Of a stretch of 64,000 bases of DNA, positions 37,432 to 46,094 are shown piece by piece. A model generated the notes under the pieces. It saw only the letters and a program-made list of their open reading frames with translations. It was not told where the DNA came from and ran no database searches. Source of the DNA: Gluconobacter sp. Gdi. Its GTDB lineage: Bacteria > Pseudomonadota > Alphaproteobacteria > Acetobacterales > Acetobacteraceae. Location of the stretch: NCBI RefSeq assembly GCF_014132155.1, contig NZ_BLJQ01000001.1, positions 62,001 through 126,000 on the forward strand, in the 5' to 3' direction. Within the stretch, counting starts at the first letter, position 1. Each line of letters opens with the position of its first letter. The translations under genes were made by a program, and so were the position numbers.

Positions 37432-39026
37432 TGATGACTGGTTTCGATTACGTTATCGTTGGTGGCGGCTCGGCAGGATGTGTTCTTGCCGCCCGTCTCT
37501 CCCGAAACCCGGCGGTGCGCGTCTGCCTGATCGAAGCAGGCAAGCGTGACACCAATCCGCTCATTCACATGCCGGTTGGCTTTGCGAAAATGACGACAGG
37601 CCCCCTGACATGGGGGCTTGTCACCACACCGCAGAAGCACGCCAATAACCGCCAGATCCCGTATGTGCAGGCGCGTGTTCTCGGTGGTGGTTCATCCATC
37701 AATGCCGAAGTCTTCACGCGTGGCCATCCATCTGATTTCGACCGGTGGGAGCAGGAGGGAGCTGACGGCTGGGGCTTCAAGAACATTCAGAAGTATTTCA
37801 TCCGCTCTGAGGGAAATTCCATTCTTGCGGGATCATGGCACGGAACGGATGGTCCACTCGGCGTGTCGAACCTGGATTGCCCCAATCCCGTCAGCCGCGC
37901 CTTCGTACAGAGCTGCCAGGAAATCGGAATTCCGTATAACCCTGACTTTAACGGTCCAGTTCAGCAGGGTGCTGGTATTTACCAGCTGACGGTGCGCAAT
38001 AACCGGCGCTGCTCTACGGCCGTTGGATATCTGCGTCCCGCTCTGAAGCGTAAGAACCTGACGGTGATTACTGGCGCGATGGTTCTGAAGGTCGTCTTCG
38101 AGGGGAAGCGTGCAGTCGGCGTGCAGTACATTGCGGACAAGCAGATGCACACTGCGCGTGCTGAGCAGGAAGTGCTGGTCACGTCCGGTGCAATCGGAAC
38201 GCCAAAGCTGATGATGCTGTCTGGTGTTGGTCCGGCTGCACATCTGAAAGAACACGGTATTCCCGTTGTTCATGATCTGCCGGGTGTGGGTCAGAATCTT
38301 CAGGATCACTTTGGTGTCGATATTGTTGCTGAGCTGAAAGGCCATGACAGTTTCGACAAGTACAACCAGTACAAGTGGATGATGTGGGCTGGCCTACAAT
38401 ATTCGCTGTTTAGAAGTGGTCCAGTGGCGTCGAACGTCGTGGAAGGCGGAGCCTTCTGGTACGGCGATCCGGCTGCAAGCTGCCCGGATCTTCAGTTCCA
38501 CTTCCTGGCGGGCGCTGGCGCGGAAGCGGGTGTGGCGTCTGTTCCGAAAGGGACGTCCGGCATCACGCTCAACAGCTATACGCTTCGGCCAAAAGCGCGT
38601 GGGTCTGTCACGTTGCGTTCGTCTGACCCTCGGGAAGCACCGATTGTGGATCCGAATTTTCTGGGTCACCCAGACGATCTGCGGACAACGGCCGAGGGCG
38701 TTCGCCTGAGCTATGAAATGTTCGGCAGCCACTCGCTGCAACAATACATCAGCAAGGTCTGCCTGCCAGAAGGCGGTGGCCGTACGCTCAAGGCATATGA
38801 GGATTATGCCCGCCAGCAGGGACGCACATCCTATCATCCGACCTGCACGTGCAAAATGGGCAGGGACGAAATGGCGGTTGTTGATCCACGCCTGCATGTG
38901 CATGGTCTGGAGGGCATCCGGATTTGTGATAGCTCGGTCATGCCATCATTGCTTGGGTCTAACACCAATGCGGCAACGGTCATGATTGGTGAACGAGCGG
39001 CGGACTTTATTCTGGGGAATGCTTGA
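37431..39026 (+). CDS. GMC-family FAD dehydrogenase, L-sorbose dehydrogenase-like
   Basis: This 531-residue glucose-methanol-choline oxidoreductase opens with the FAD-binding YVIVGGGSAGCVLAARLS, has VLGGGSSINAEVFTRGHP and GAIGTPKLMMLSGVGPA (GMC signature 2), and C-terminal catalytic residues in TSYHPTCTCKMG (His) and LLGSNTNAATVM (Asn). It closely resembles the L-sorbose dehydrogenase of Gluconobacter oxydans that forms L-sorbosone, in both length and motif wording. There is no signal peptide, so a cytoplasmic-face membrane-associated enzyme feeding quinone is plausible. It starts one base inside the preceding dehydrogenase stop (ATAATG), a coupled pair. Related choline dehydrogenase-type substrates cannot be excluded. 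Confidence 0.9.
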   Translation: MMTGFDYVIVGGGSAGCVLAARLSRNPAVRVCLIEAGKRDTNPLIHMPVGFAKMTTGPLTWGLVTTPQKHANNRQIPYVQARVLGGGSSINAEVFTRGHPSDFDRWEQEGADGWGFKNIQKYFIRSEGNSILAGSWHGTDGPLGVSNLDCPNPVSRAFVQSCQEIGIPYNPDFNGPVQQGAGIYQLTVRNNRRCSTAVGYLRPALKRKNLTVITGAMVLKVVFEGKRAVGVQYIADKQMHTARAEQEVLVTSGAIGTPKLMMLSGVGPAAHLKEHGIPVVHDLPGVGQNLQDHFGVDIVAELKGHDSFDKYNQYKWMMWAGLQYSLFRSGPVASNVVEGGAFWYGDPAASCPDLQFHFLAGAGAEAGVASVPKGTSGITLNSYTLRPKARGSVTLRSSDPREAPIVDPNFLGHPDDLRTTAEGVRLSYEMFGSHSLQQYISKVCLPEGGGRTLKAYEDYARQQGRTSYHPTCTCKMGRDEMAVVDPRLHVHGLEGIRICDSSVMPSLLGSNTNAATVMIGERAADFILGNA

Positions 39027-39083
39027 GAACGATAACCTTCTCAAGCGGCGCCTAATGCATCGCGATTTTTACAAGATCATAAG

Positions 39084-39101
39084 TAACTAACAAGATAGTT
39101 A
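39084..39101 (+). promoter_or_regulatory. Candidate operator upstream of CoA-transferase
   Basis: TAACTAAC-AA-GATAGTTA, an inverted repeat with one mismatched pair, 16 bases before the start codon. It matches the perfect palindrome at 42114-42135 in spacing and in 13 of 14 core bases, so the two are probably sites for the same regulator, most simply the TetR protein of this block. Confidence 0.6.
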
Positions 39102-39117
39102 TAGTGGATCAAAGGCA

Positions 39118-40689
39118 ATGACCAAGACCAGAACCGCAGCGGAAGCCGTCAGTCTTATCAAGGATGGTTCCACCATTGCGATCAACGCATCGTCCGGGCT
39201 TCTGTGCCCCGACGATGTTCTGAAGGCGCTCGGGGAGCGTTTTGAAAAGGAAGCGGCCCCGAAGAACCTGACGACGATCCATCCGATCGCGACGGGTGAC
39301 ATGTTTGGGACCAAGGGCGTGGATCATATCGCCCAGCCTGGCATGATCAAAAAGATCATCGGCGGGTCTTATCCGTCCGGTCCCAGCAATGCTGAGCCAC
39401 CGCTTATCTGGCAACGCATTCTGGCCGAGGACGTCGCCGCTTATAACCTTCCATCTGGCGTTATCTTCGACATGCTGCGTGAAGGTGCGGCCCTGCGTCC
39501 CGGCGTCCTGACAAAAGTTGGTCTCGATACATTCGTAGACCCGAAGCGGGAAGGCGGGGCGATGAATGAGACCGCACGCTCCAATCCCATCGTGCGTCAC
39601 ATGGACTTCGAGGGCGAAGACTGGCTGTATTTCCCGGCGCTGAGGCCGGACGTTGCCATCATTCGTGCTTCGACAGCGGACGAGAATGGCAATCTGACAT
39701 TCGAGCAGGAAGGTGCCACCCTTGGTGCCATGGAAATGGCTCTGGCGGCTCATAACAATGGTGGGCTGGTCATCGCGCAGGTTCGGCGCGTGGCAGAACA
39801 GGGCACGTTGAAGCCGCATGACGTCAAAGTGCCGGGTATTCTGGTGGACGTTGTTGTGGAAGCCCCGGATCAGTTGCAGACGACTGCTACGCCTTATGAT
39901 CCTGCAATTTCTGGTGAGATTTTCCGGCCTCTGTCGTCCTTCGCTATTCCGGATTTCAATCCGGGCAAGGTGATTGCGCGACGTGTGGCGCAGGAGCTGA
40001 AGGATGGCTGGGCCGTCAATATCGGCTTCGGTATTTCCGCCAATGTGCCGCGCATCCTGCTGGAAGAAGGGCTGCATGGTAGCGTGACATGGGTTATCGA
40101 ACAGGGACCGGTTGGCGGCGTTCCGCTGCTGGACTTCAAGTTCGGTTGCGCGAGTAACGCCGAGGCGTTTGTGGCCTCTCCTCATCAGTTCAGTTACTTC
40201 CAGGCGGGCGGCTTTGATTGCTCCCTGCTGTCCTTTCTTGAGATCGGGGCTGATGGGTCGGTCAATGTCAGCCGCCTTGCTGCCACGCCGCATCGGACGG
40301 CAGGGGCGGGCGGTTTCGTAGACATTACGGCACGGGCCAAGCGCATCATCTTCTCAGGCAATTTCAATGCCGGAGCCAAGATGCACATCGAGGACGGCCG
40401 TCTCGTGATTGATCGGGAAGGCAAGATTTCCAAGATCGTGCCAGAGGTGGATCAGGTCAGCTTCTCAGGGCGCAGAGCCACCGAAACAGGGCAGGACGTC
40501 ACCTACGTGACGGAACGCTGTGTTCTCAAGCTTCTGAACGGTGAACTGACGGTCACGGAAATCGCGCCGGGCATCGAGTTACAGAAAGATGTGCTCGATC
40601 AGGCATCCACGCCTCTGAAGGTTTCGCCTGAACTGAAGGAAATGGGTGCCGTTCTGTTCAGGGATGCCGTGATGGGGCTCAAGCTCTGA
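39118..40689 (+). CDS. Acyl-CoA:carboxylate CoA-transferase (propionate/acetate CoA-transferase family)
   Basis: This 523-residue family I CoA-transferase has the alpha and beta halves fused, like YdiF/propionate CoA-transferase. The N-terminal half begins EAVSLIKDGSTIAINASSG; the second half has WVIEQGPVGGVP, holding the probable catalytic Glu (about 328) that forms the acyl-glutamyl/CoA intermediate, and ends with VTYVTERCVLKLLNGELTVTEIAPGI. It would activate an organic acid by transferring CoA from a donor such as acetyl-CoA. It follows sdh after 91 bases containing a palindromic operator, so it starts a second transcription unit. Acid substrate is unknown. Confidence 0.9.
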   Translation: MTKTRTAAEAVSLIKDGSTIAINASSGLLCPDDVLKALGERFEKEAAPKNLTTIHPIATGDMFGTKGVDHIAQPGMIKKIIGGSYPSGPSNAEPPLIWQRILAEDVAAYNLPSGVIFDMLREGAALRPGVLTKVGLDTFVDPKREGGAMNETARSNPIVRHMDFEGEDWLYFPALRPDVAIIRASTADENGNLTFEQEGATLGAMEMALAAHNNGGLVIAQVRRVAEQGTLKPHDVKVPGILVDVVVEAPDQLQTTATPYDPAISGEIFRPLSSFAIPDFNPGKVIARRVAQELKDGWAVNIGFGISANVPRILLEEGLHGSVTWVIEQGPVGGVPLLDFKFGCASNAEAFVASPHQFSYFQAGGFDCSLLSFLEIGADGSVNVSRLAATPHRTAGAGGFVDITARAKRIIFSGNFNAGAKMHIEDGRLVIDREGKISKIVPEVDQVSFSGRRATETGQDVTYVTERCVLKLLNGELTVTEIAPGIELQKDVLDQASTPLKVSPELKEMGAVLFRDAVMGLKL

Positions 40690-40733
40690 ACGCCCCAGGC
40701 CGTCTTTTCCGTGAGTGGAGTCTGAAAGAAGCC

Positions 40734-41993
40734 ATGACAGTCGACGATCACAGTTTTCTGACAGGTCTGTTCAATGCCGCCATTACGGCCGCCGACGCAG
40801 ACCTCGTGCTGGCTGCCAACCTGCCGGAGCGCCCGAAAGGCAAGACGGTCGTGGTTGGCGCCGGGAAGGGGGCAGCCCAGCTTGCCGCAGCTTTCGAGCG
40901 CGTGTGGGATGGTCCGTTGGAAGGCGTTGTCGTCACCCGTTATGGCTATGGCTACCCTACAGAACAGATCCGTGTTCTAGAGGCTTCCCATCCGGTTCCG
41001 GATCAAGCCGGTCTGGCTGCAACGGCGGCTTTATTTGAGGCGGTGCGTGGATTAGGTCCGGATGATCTGGTCGTTGCACTGATCTGCGGAGGTGGATCGG
41101 CCTTGCTGCCATGTCCGCCAGAAGGATTCACGTTGGAAGATGAAGCGGAGCTCAGCCGGGTTCTCCTGTCTTCTGGCGCGCCGATTTCTGTTATGAACAG
41201 CATCCGCAAGCAGTTTTCGGGGATTAAGGGCGGTCGTCTGGCCGCTGCGGCTTCCCCGGCGAGAGTCGTTTCACTCATAGTTTCGGATGTACCGTTTGAT
41301 GATCCGGCACAGGTGGCCTCTGGACCAACAGTGCCTGATACAAAAACACGCGAAGACGCGCGGCATATGGCCAAGGCCTGGAAGCTCGCACTGCCGCCTA
41401 AAGTGCAGGCATGGCTTGACGGAGAGCTGGGGCAGGCGCCGCGTCCGGAAGATCCGGCATTCGCCGGGAACGAAGTTCGTATTGTGGCGTCGGCTCATCT
41501 GTCTCTTGAGGCAGCAGCAGCTGCGTCCAGAAATCTTGGAATTCCTGCTGTTATCCTGTCAGACGCGATTGAAGGGGAAGCCCGGGATGTCGGGAAGGTC
41601 CATGCAGCGATCGCGCGGGAAGTGATTATTCGTAATCAGCCATTCCAGAAGCCGGTTGTCATCCTCTCGGGGGGAGAAACAACGGTGACATTGCGTGGAC
41701 GTGGACGGGGTGGTCGCAACACGGAGTTTCTCCTGTCGTTTGCGCTCGCGGCTGAAGGGCTCCCGGTTTCCGCACTCGCTGCGGATACAGATGGAATTGA
41801 CGGGTCTGAGGACAATGCCGGTGCCTTTGCAGATGGCGAAAGTATGGGACGACTGCGCGCGCGCGGGATCAATCCGTCCGTCCTGCTGGCGGAAAACGAC
41901 GCCTATACTGCCTTTGAGGCATTAGATGACCTGTTTGTGCCAGGTCCTACCGGGACAAACGTCAATGATTTTCGCGCTATTCTGCTGAGGTAG
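40734..41993 (+). CDS. Glycerate 2-kinase (MOFRL / GckA-TtuD type)
   Basis: This 419-residue type II glycerate kinase phosphorylates D-glycerate to 2-phosphoglycerate; older annotations call it hydroxypyruvate reductase. KTVVVGAGKGAAQLAAAFE and VALICGGGSALL belong to the N-terminal domain, with MNSIRKQFSGIKGGRLAAAA carrying the conserved Lys; the C-terminal MOFRL domain has VILSGGETTVTLRGRGRGGRNTEF and ALAADTDGIDGSEDNAGA. It follows the CoA-transferase after 44 bases, same operon likely. Its presence implies that a C3 hydroxyacid or its precursor is an intermediate of this catabolic block. Confidence 0.92.
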   Translation: MTVDDHSFLTGLFNAAITAADADLVLAANLPERPKGKTVVVGAGKGAAQLAAAFERVWDGPLEGVVVTRYGYGYPTEQIRVLEASHPVPDQAGLAATAALFEAVRGLGPDDLVVALICGGGSALLPCPPEGFTLEDEAELSRVLLSSGAPISVMNSIRKQFSGIKGGRLAAAASPARVVSLIVSDVPFDDPAQVASGPTVPDTKTREDARHMAKAWKLALPPKVQAWLDGELGQAPRPEDPAFAGNEVRIVASAHLSLEAAAAASRNLGIPAVILSDAIEGEARDVGKVHAAIAREVIIRNQPFQKPVVILSGGETTVTLRGRGRGGRNTEFLLSFALAAEGLPVSALAADTDGIDGSEDNAGAFADGESMGRLRARGINPSVLLAENDAYTAFEALDDLFVPGPTGTNVNDFRAILLR

Positions 41994-42113
41994 AAAAAGA
42001 TGGCGAAGTAAAAAATGTTCCTTAACGAGAGCGAATTCATTCTGGGTATTATGAACATCAAGTTCTTTTGATTTCAAAACGCAGAATGGCCTTGAAAATA
42101 GATCAGTCACCAT

Positions 42114-42135
42114 AATAACTAACTGGTTAGTTATT
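42114..42135. promoter_or_regulatory. Perfect palindromic operator before acyl-CoA dehydrogenase operon
   Basis: AATAACTAAC, spacer TG, GTTAGTTATT: ten-base-pair perfect arms, 18 bases before ATG 42154 and just upstream of the ribosome site. The size and symmetry are typical of TetR-family operators. A near-copy lies at 39084-39101. Confidence 0.75.
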
Positions 42136-42153
42136 AAATAAGGGAATCGGGTT

Positions 42154-43296
42154 ATGTTTCTCAATGAAATGCAGGAGCAGGTTCGCGAGACCACACGGTC
42201 CTTCGTGGATGAAGTCATCCGCCCTGCTGCTGAGGCCCTCGACCGTGAAGAACGCTTTCCGGCCGAAATTTACGAAGAAATGGGCCGTCTTGGCCTGTTC
42301 GGCATTGCAGTTCCGGAAGAGCTCGGAGGGCCTGGCTTCGATACCCTGACCTATGCCGTCGTGATGGAAGAACTGTCCCGCGGCTATGCCAGTATCGCTG
42401 ATCAGTGTGGCCTGGTGGAACTGATTTCCACGCTCCTGGTGCGTCACGGCACGGATGAGCAGAAGAAGCTGCTGCCAGACATTCTCTCCATGAAGCGCAA
42501 GGTTGCTTACTGCATCACCGAACCGGAAGCCGGCACGGACGTGTCCGGCATTCGCACCACAGTTGAACGTGATGGCGATGGTTGGATTCTGAACGGCGGC
42601 AAGATCTGGATCCATAACGCCCCGGTGGCGGATCTCGGGTTCGTTCTGGCACGGACGGACAAGGAAGCCGGAAACCGCGGCATGTCCATTTTCATTGTGG
42701 ACCTGCATGCCAAAGGCGTTGAGCGCGGCCCGAAAGAACACAAGATGGGTCAGCGGGCCAGCCAGGTTGGTGCGCTTGATTTCTCCGATGTGCGCCTCGG
42801 CCCGGATGCTCTTCTGGGCGAGATGAACCGGGGCTTCCACATGATGATGAGTGTGCTGGACAAGGGACGTGTTGGCATCGCAGCGCTCGCTGTTGGCATC
42901 GCACAGGCCGGTCTTGAAGCCGCTGTCGATTATGCTGGAACGCGCAAGCAGTTCGGCAAGCACATCTCCGAATTCCAGGGTGTTCAGTGGCTTCTGGCCG
43001 ATATGGCCAAGGACATTGAAGCTGCCCGTCTGCTGGTTCATTCCGCTGCGGTGAAGATCGATAACGGTCAGGACGCCACGCGCTCCTGCTCCATGGCGAA
43101 ATGCTTTGCCGGTGACATGGCGGTGGCCCGCACAGCCGATGCCGTGCAGGTTTTTGGCGGCTCCGGTTACATCCGTGGCTTCGAAGTTGAGCGTCTGTAT
43201 CGCGATGCCAAGATCACACAGATCTATGAAGGTACGAACCAGATCCAGCGCATGATCATCGCGCGTGAACTGCTCAAGAAGGGCGCCCGTACATGA
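42154..43296 (+). CDS. Acyl-CoA dehydrogenase
   Basis: This 380-residue FAD enzyme of the acyl-CoA dehydrogenase family introduces an alpha,beta double bond into an acyl-CoA and passes electrons to ETF. Motifs: VAYCITEPEAGTDVSGIRTT (FAD/substrate), ILNGGKIWIHNAPVAD, GYIRGFEVERLYRDAKITQIYEGTNQIQ split around the catalytic Glu of YEGTNQIQ. Length is that of short-chain/branched-chain members. AAGGGAA precedes ATG 42154. It leads a compact operon whose genes overlap or nearly touch, and EtfAB plus ETF-QO in the same operon supply its electron path. No enoyl-CoA hydratase or thiolase is present. Confidence 0.94.
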   Translation: MFLNEMQEQVRETTRSFVDEVIRPAAEALDREERFPAEIYEEMGRLGLFGIAVPEELGGPGFDTLTYAVVMEELSRGYASIADQCGLVELISTLLVRHGTDEQKKLLPDILSMKRKVAYCITEPEAGTDVSGIRTTVERDGDGWILNGGKIWIHNAPVADLGFVLARTDKEAGNRGMSIFIVDLHAKGVERGPKEHKMGQRASQVGALDFSDVRLGPDALLGEMNRGFHMMMSVLDKGRVGIAALAVGIAQAGLEAAVDYAGTRKQFGKHISEFQGVQWLLADMAKDIEAARLLVHSAAVKIDNGQDATRSCSMAKCFAGDMAVARTADAVQVFGGSGYIRGFEVERLYRDAKITQIYEGTNQIQRMIIARELLKKGART

Positions 43297-44060
43297 GACA
43301 GGTCGCTCTCGTCACCGGCTCTTCACGCGGGATCGGCCTGGCCGCCGCAGAAGCGCTCGCTAAGGAAGGTTTTTCTTTAGCGGTAAATGGACCGGTTGAT
43401 GATGCAGAACTGCGTGCAGCCGTGGCCCGTCTGGAAGGGCTGGGCGCCAAGGTTGTAGCTGCCCCGTTCGATGTGTCCGACATCAGCGCCCATGCGGGTG
43501 TTCTGGCGCGGATCGAAGACGAACTCGGCCCGCTAACAACGTTGGTGAACAATGCGGGCGTCGGCGTCCTCCAGCGGGGTGACCTGCTGGACGTGTCCGA
43601 AGCAAGCTGGGACCGGTGCCTGATGATCAATGCGAAGGCGGTATTCTTCCTGTCACAGGCTTTCGCAAAGCGCCTTCTGAGCCGGGAACGGTCAGCCGAT
43701 GCGTTCCATTCGATCGTCAACGTCACATCGTCAAATGCGACGGCTGTGGCAGTGCAGCGGTCTGAATACTGCGCGTCAAAGGCTGCGGCGGCCATGGTGT
43801 CCAAAGCTCTGGCCGTTCGTCTCGGGATCGAAAATATCGCGGTCTATGACGTTCAGCCCGGCCTGATCGCTACAGAAATGACGGCTGCCGTGATCCAGCA
43901 CTACCGCCAGCGCGCGGAAGAGGGACTGACCCTGCTTCCCCGCGTTGGAGAGCCCTCGGACATGGGGCGCATCATTGCGGCTCTTGCCACCGGGAAACTG
44001 CCTTACACCACAGGCCAGGTTATTTCGGCGGATGCCGGAATGCTTGTGCCGCGCTTCTGA
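43293..44060 (+). CDS. SDR-family 3-ketoacyl reductase-like oxidoreductase
   Basis: This 255-residue classical short-chain dehydrogenase has the cofactor motif VTGSSRGIGLAAAEAL, NNAGVGV, catalytic Ser in NVTSSNATA and YCASK (Tyr/Lys), and VQPGLIATEM. Its start overlaps the acyl-CoA dehydrogenase stop by four bases. In this setting it could oxidise or reduce a hydroxy/keto group on the CoA-linked or free intermediate; the name 3-ketoacyl-ACP reductase given to relatives is not evidence of a fatty-acid role here. The DUF993 gene follows after nine bases. Confidence 0.9.
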   Translation: MRQVALVTGSSRGIGLAAAEALAKEGFSLAVNGPVDDAELRAAVARLEGLGAKVVAAPFDVSDISAHAGVLARIEDELGPLTTLVNNAGVGVLQRGDLLDVSEASWDRCLMINAKAVFFLSQAFAKRLLSRERSADAFHSIVNVTSSNATAVAVQRSEYCASKAAAAMVSKALAVRLGIENIAVYDVQPGLIATEMTAAVIQHYRQRAEEGLTLLPRVGEPSDMGRIIAALATGKLPYTTGQVISADAGMLVPRF

Positions 44061-44069
44061 GAAACGGTT

Positions 44070-45218
44070 ATGAAGATCATCCTGCCCGACGAAACCGGCC
44101 GGAAGATGGACTACCATCTGATCGGTACTCCTGTTCCTCGCAGTGTCCTTCCTGCCAATCCGGCCCGGATTGTTTATTCGGCGGCCCATGTCGTCGCAGA
44201 TCCGTTTACGGATAACGCACCGTCCGGCCGCGCCACGATTGACTGGAAGAAGACGCTTGAGTTCCGGCGCTATCTCGTCGGCATGGGGCTCGGTATTGCT
44301 GAAGCCATGGATACGGCCCAGCGCGGCATGGGTCTGGACTGGCCCGGCGCGCTGGATCTGATCCGTCGCACCAAGGCCGAACTGCCCGATGCGATGGTCG
44401 TGAACGGAGCGGGGACAGACCATCTGGACCCGAAGGATGCACGCTCTGTCGATCATGTGCTCGCAGCATATCGGGAACAGGTCGAGGCGATCCAGAAAGT
44501 TGGCGCACGCGTCATCCTGATGGCCAGCCGAGCCCTCGTCCGCGTGGCATCCAGTGCGGAGGACTATAAGCGGGTCTACCGCGAGGTGCTCTCTGCCTGT
44601 GCTGAGCCTGTCGTTTTGCACTGGCTGGGCAAGGATTTCGATCCGGCTCTGGAGGGCTACTGGGGCACGGATGATTTCAATGAGGCACTGGAAACAGTCC
44701 TGAGCATCATTGAAGAAAACGTCTCGAAGGTGGACGGCATCAAGATTTCCCTTCTCGACAAGGAGAAGGAAATCATCATGCGCCGTCGCCTGCCCAAGGG
44801 CGTGCGGATGTATACGGGTGATGACTTCAATTATCCTGAACTGATCGCTGGTGACGAGCAGGGCTATAGCCACGCACTTCTCGGCATTTTCGATCCGATT
44901 GCACCGCTTGCTGCTCGTGGTGTGAAACTGCTCGGCGAGGGGGACGTGAAAGGTTTTCACGACGCACTCGACCCGACTGTTCCGCTGGCTCGTGTAATCT
45001 TTCAGGCCCCGACGCAGTACTACAAGACGGGTGTGGTGTTTCTGGCCTGGCTGAATGGCTTTCAGGATCACTTCGTCATGCTGAATGGTGCGCAGTCCAT
45101 GCGGTCCCTCCAGCATTTCACGGAGATCTTCCGTCTCGCTGATGGCTGCGGCCTGTTGCGGAACCCGGATCTGGCTGTGCACCGCATGAAGTCGCTTCTG
45201 TCGGTGTACGGGGCCTGA
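44070..45218 (+). CDS. DUF993 protein, DapA-like TIM barrel (putative aldolase/lyase)
   Basis: This 382-residue DUF993 protein is annotated in databases as dihydrodipicolinate-synthase-family. Seen: an N-terminal segment MKIILPDETGRKMDYHLIGT, then IVYSAAHVVADPFTD, ALDLIRRTKAELPDAMVVNG and VEPVVLHWLGK-like strand AEPVVLHWLGKDFDP. VDGIKISLLDKE holds a Lys at about 225 where DapA-type enzymes form the Schiff base. This suggests retro-aldol cleavage or dehydration of a keto acid, but no member has a firm function known to me. It sits between an SDR and an epimerase-type TIM barrel (two bases before the next start), so it acts in the same pathway. Confidence 0.87.
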   Translation: MKIILPDETGRKMDYHLIGTPVPRSVLPANPARIVYSAAHVVADPFTDNAPSGRATIDWKKTLEFRRYLVGMGLGIAEAMDTAQRGMGLDWPGALDLIRRTKAELPDAMVVNGAGTDHLDPKDARSVDHVLAAYREQVEAIQKVGARVILMASRALVRVASSAEDYKRVYREVLSACAEPVVLHWLGKDFDPALEGYWGTDDFNEALETVLSIIEENVSKVDGIKISLLDKEKEIIMRRRLPKGVRMYTGDDFNYPELIAGDEQGYSHALLGIFDPIAPLAARGVKLLGEGDVKGFHDALDPTVPLARVIFQAPTQYYKTGVVFLAWLNGFQDHFVMLNGAQSMRSLQHFTEIFRLADGCGLLRNPDLAVHRMKSLLSVYGA

Positions 45219-45220
45219 TC

Positions 45221-46078
45221 ATGCGGGACTTTCGCCACGATCATTCGGCTCTCGCCCTCAATACCGCAACGCTTGGCCATAACGTGCCGGGTGTTGGGGC
45301 AGGGTGGTCACCGGAACAGACGATCGACGCCTGTGCTGAACGTGGCATCGGCGGGATCGTGTTCTGGCGGCGGGAGATCGAAGGCCGGGCTGCGGAAATT
45401 GGAGACCGGGCGCGTCAGGCCGGGGTGCAGGTTGTCGGCCTGTGCCGGACGCCCTTTCTGGTCGGTCCGCTGGGCCTTCAGAGCGAAGAGGCAATCCTGT
45501 CGGATTTCCGTCAGTCCATTGACCAGACAGCCGCACTCGAAACCGATGTTCTGACCATCGTTGTCGGTGGTGTGGAAACCGGCACGAAGGGCGTGGCTCA
45601 CAGCCTAGACATCGTGGCGGACCGGATGGCGAAGGCCATTCCCTACGCTGAAGCCTCTGGCGTGAAACTCGCATTGGAGCCGTTGCATCCGGCCTATGCC
45701 GGAGACCGCTCCTGCCTCACGACCACCCGTGACGCCCTGGATCTATGCGACCTTCTGGCGTCGGATAGCGTGGGCGTTGCGATCGATATCTACCATGTGT
45801 GGTGGGACACGGACCTGCCACGCCAGCTCGCTCGTGCGGGAAACCGCATTCTGGGCTTTCACCTCTGTGACTGGCTTGTTCCTACAACTGACATCCTGCT
45901 TGACCGCGGGATGATGGGGGACGGCGTTGCGGACCTGCGGGGGATCCGCAGGGAGGTGGAAGCCGCCGGGTATTCCGGCTTCTGCGAGGTGGAAATCTTT
46001 TCCGCGAACAACTGGTGGAAGCGCCACCCGGCTGACGTGCTGGACACGATGGTCGAACGCTTCCGCACTGTCTGCTGA
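45221..46078 (+). CDS. Sugar phosphate isomerase/epimerase family TIM barrel (AP_endonuc_2)
   Basis: This 285-residue xylose-isomerase-like TIM barrel carries the usual metal-binding acids: Glu in KLALEPLHP, Asp in [12 protein letters not shown], His in [12 protein letters not shown], and Glu in GFCEVEIFS. Relatives include hydroxypyruvate isomerase, tagatose/psicose epimerases and IolE/IolI-type dehydratase/isomerases, so it probably isomerises a keto sugar or sugar acid. It begins two bases after the DUF993 stop, and EtfB follows after 16 bases. The exact reaction cannot be read. Confidence 0.9.
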   Translation: MRDFRHDHSALALNTATLGHNVPGVGAGWSPEQTIDACAERGIGGIVFWRREIEGRAAEIGDRARQAGVQVVGLCRTPFLVGPLGLQSEEAILSDFRQSIDQTAALETDVLTIVVGGVETGTKGVAHSLDIVADRMAKAIPYAEASGVKLALEPLHPAYAGDRSCLTTTRDALDLCDLLASDSVGVAIDIYHVWWDTDLPRQLARAGNRILGFHLCDWLVPTTDILLDRGMMGDGVADLRGIRREVEAAGYSGFCEVEIFSANNWWKRHPADVLDTMVERFRTVC

Positions 46079-46094
46079 CCCATCGGAGGGCATC

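Noticed and set aside
39109-40293. 394-codon minus-strand frame opposite the CoA-transferase
   Set aside because: Antisense to a gene with complete family motifs; no plausible domain.
43776-45182. 468-codon minus-strand frame opposite SDR and DUF993 genes
   Set aside because: Spans two genuine plus-strand genes and has the composition of an antisense frame.
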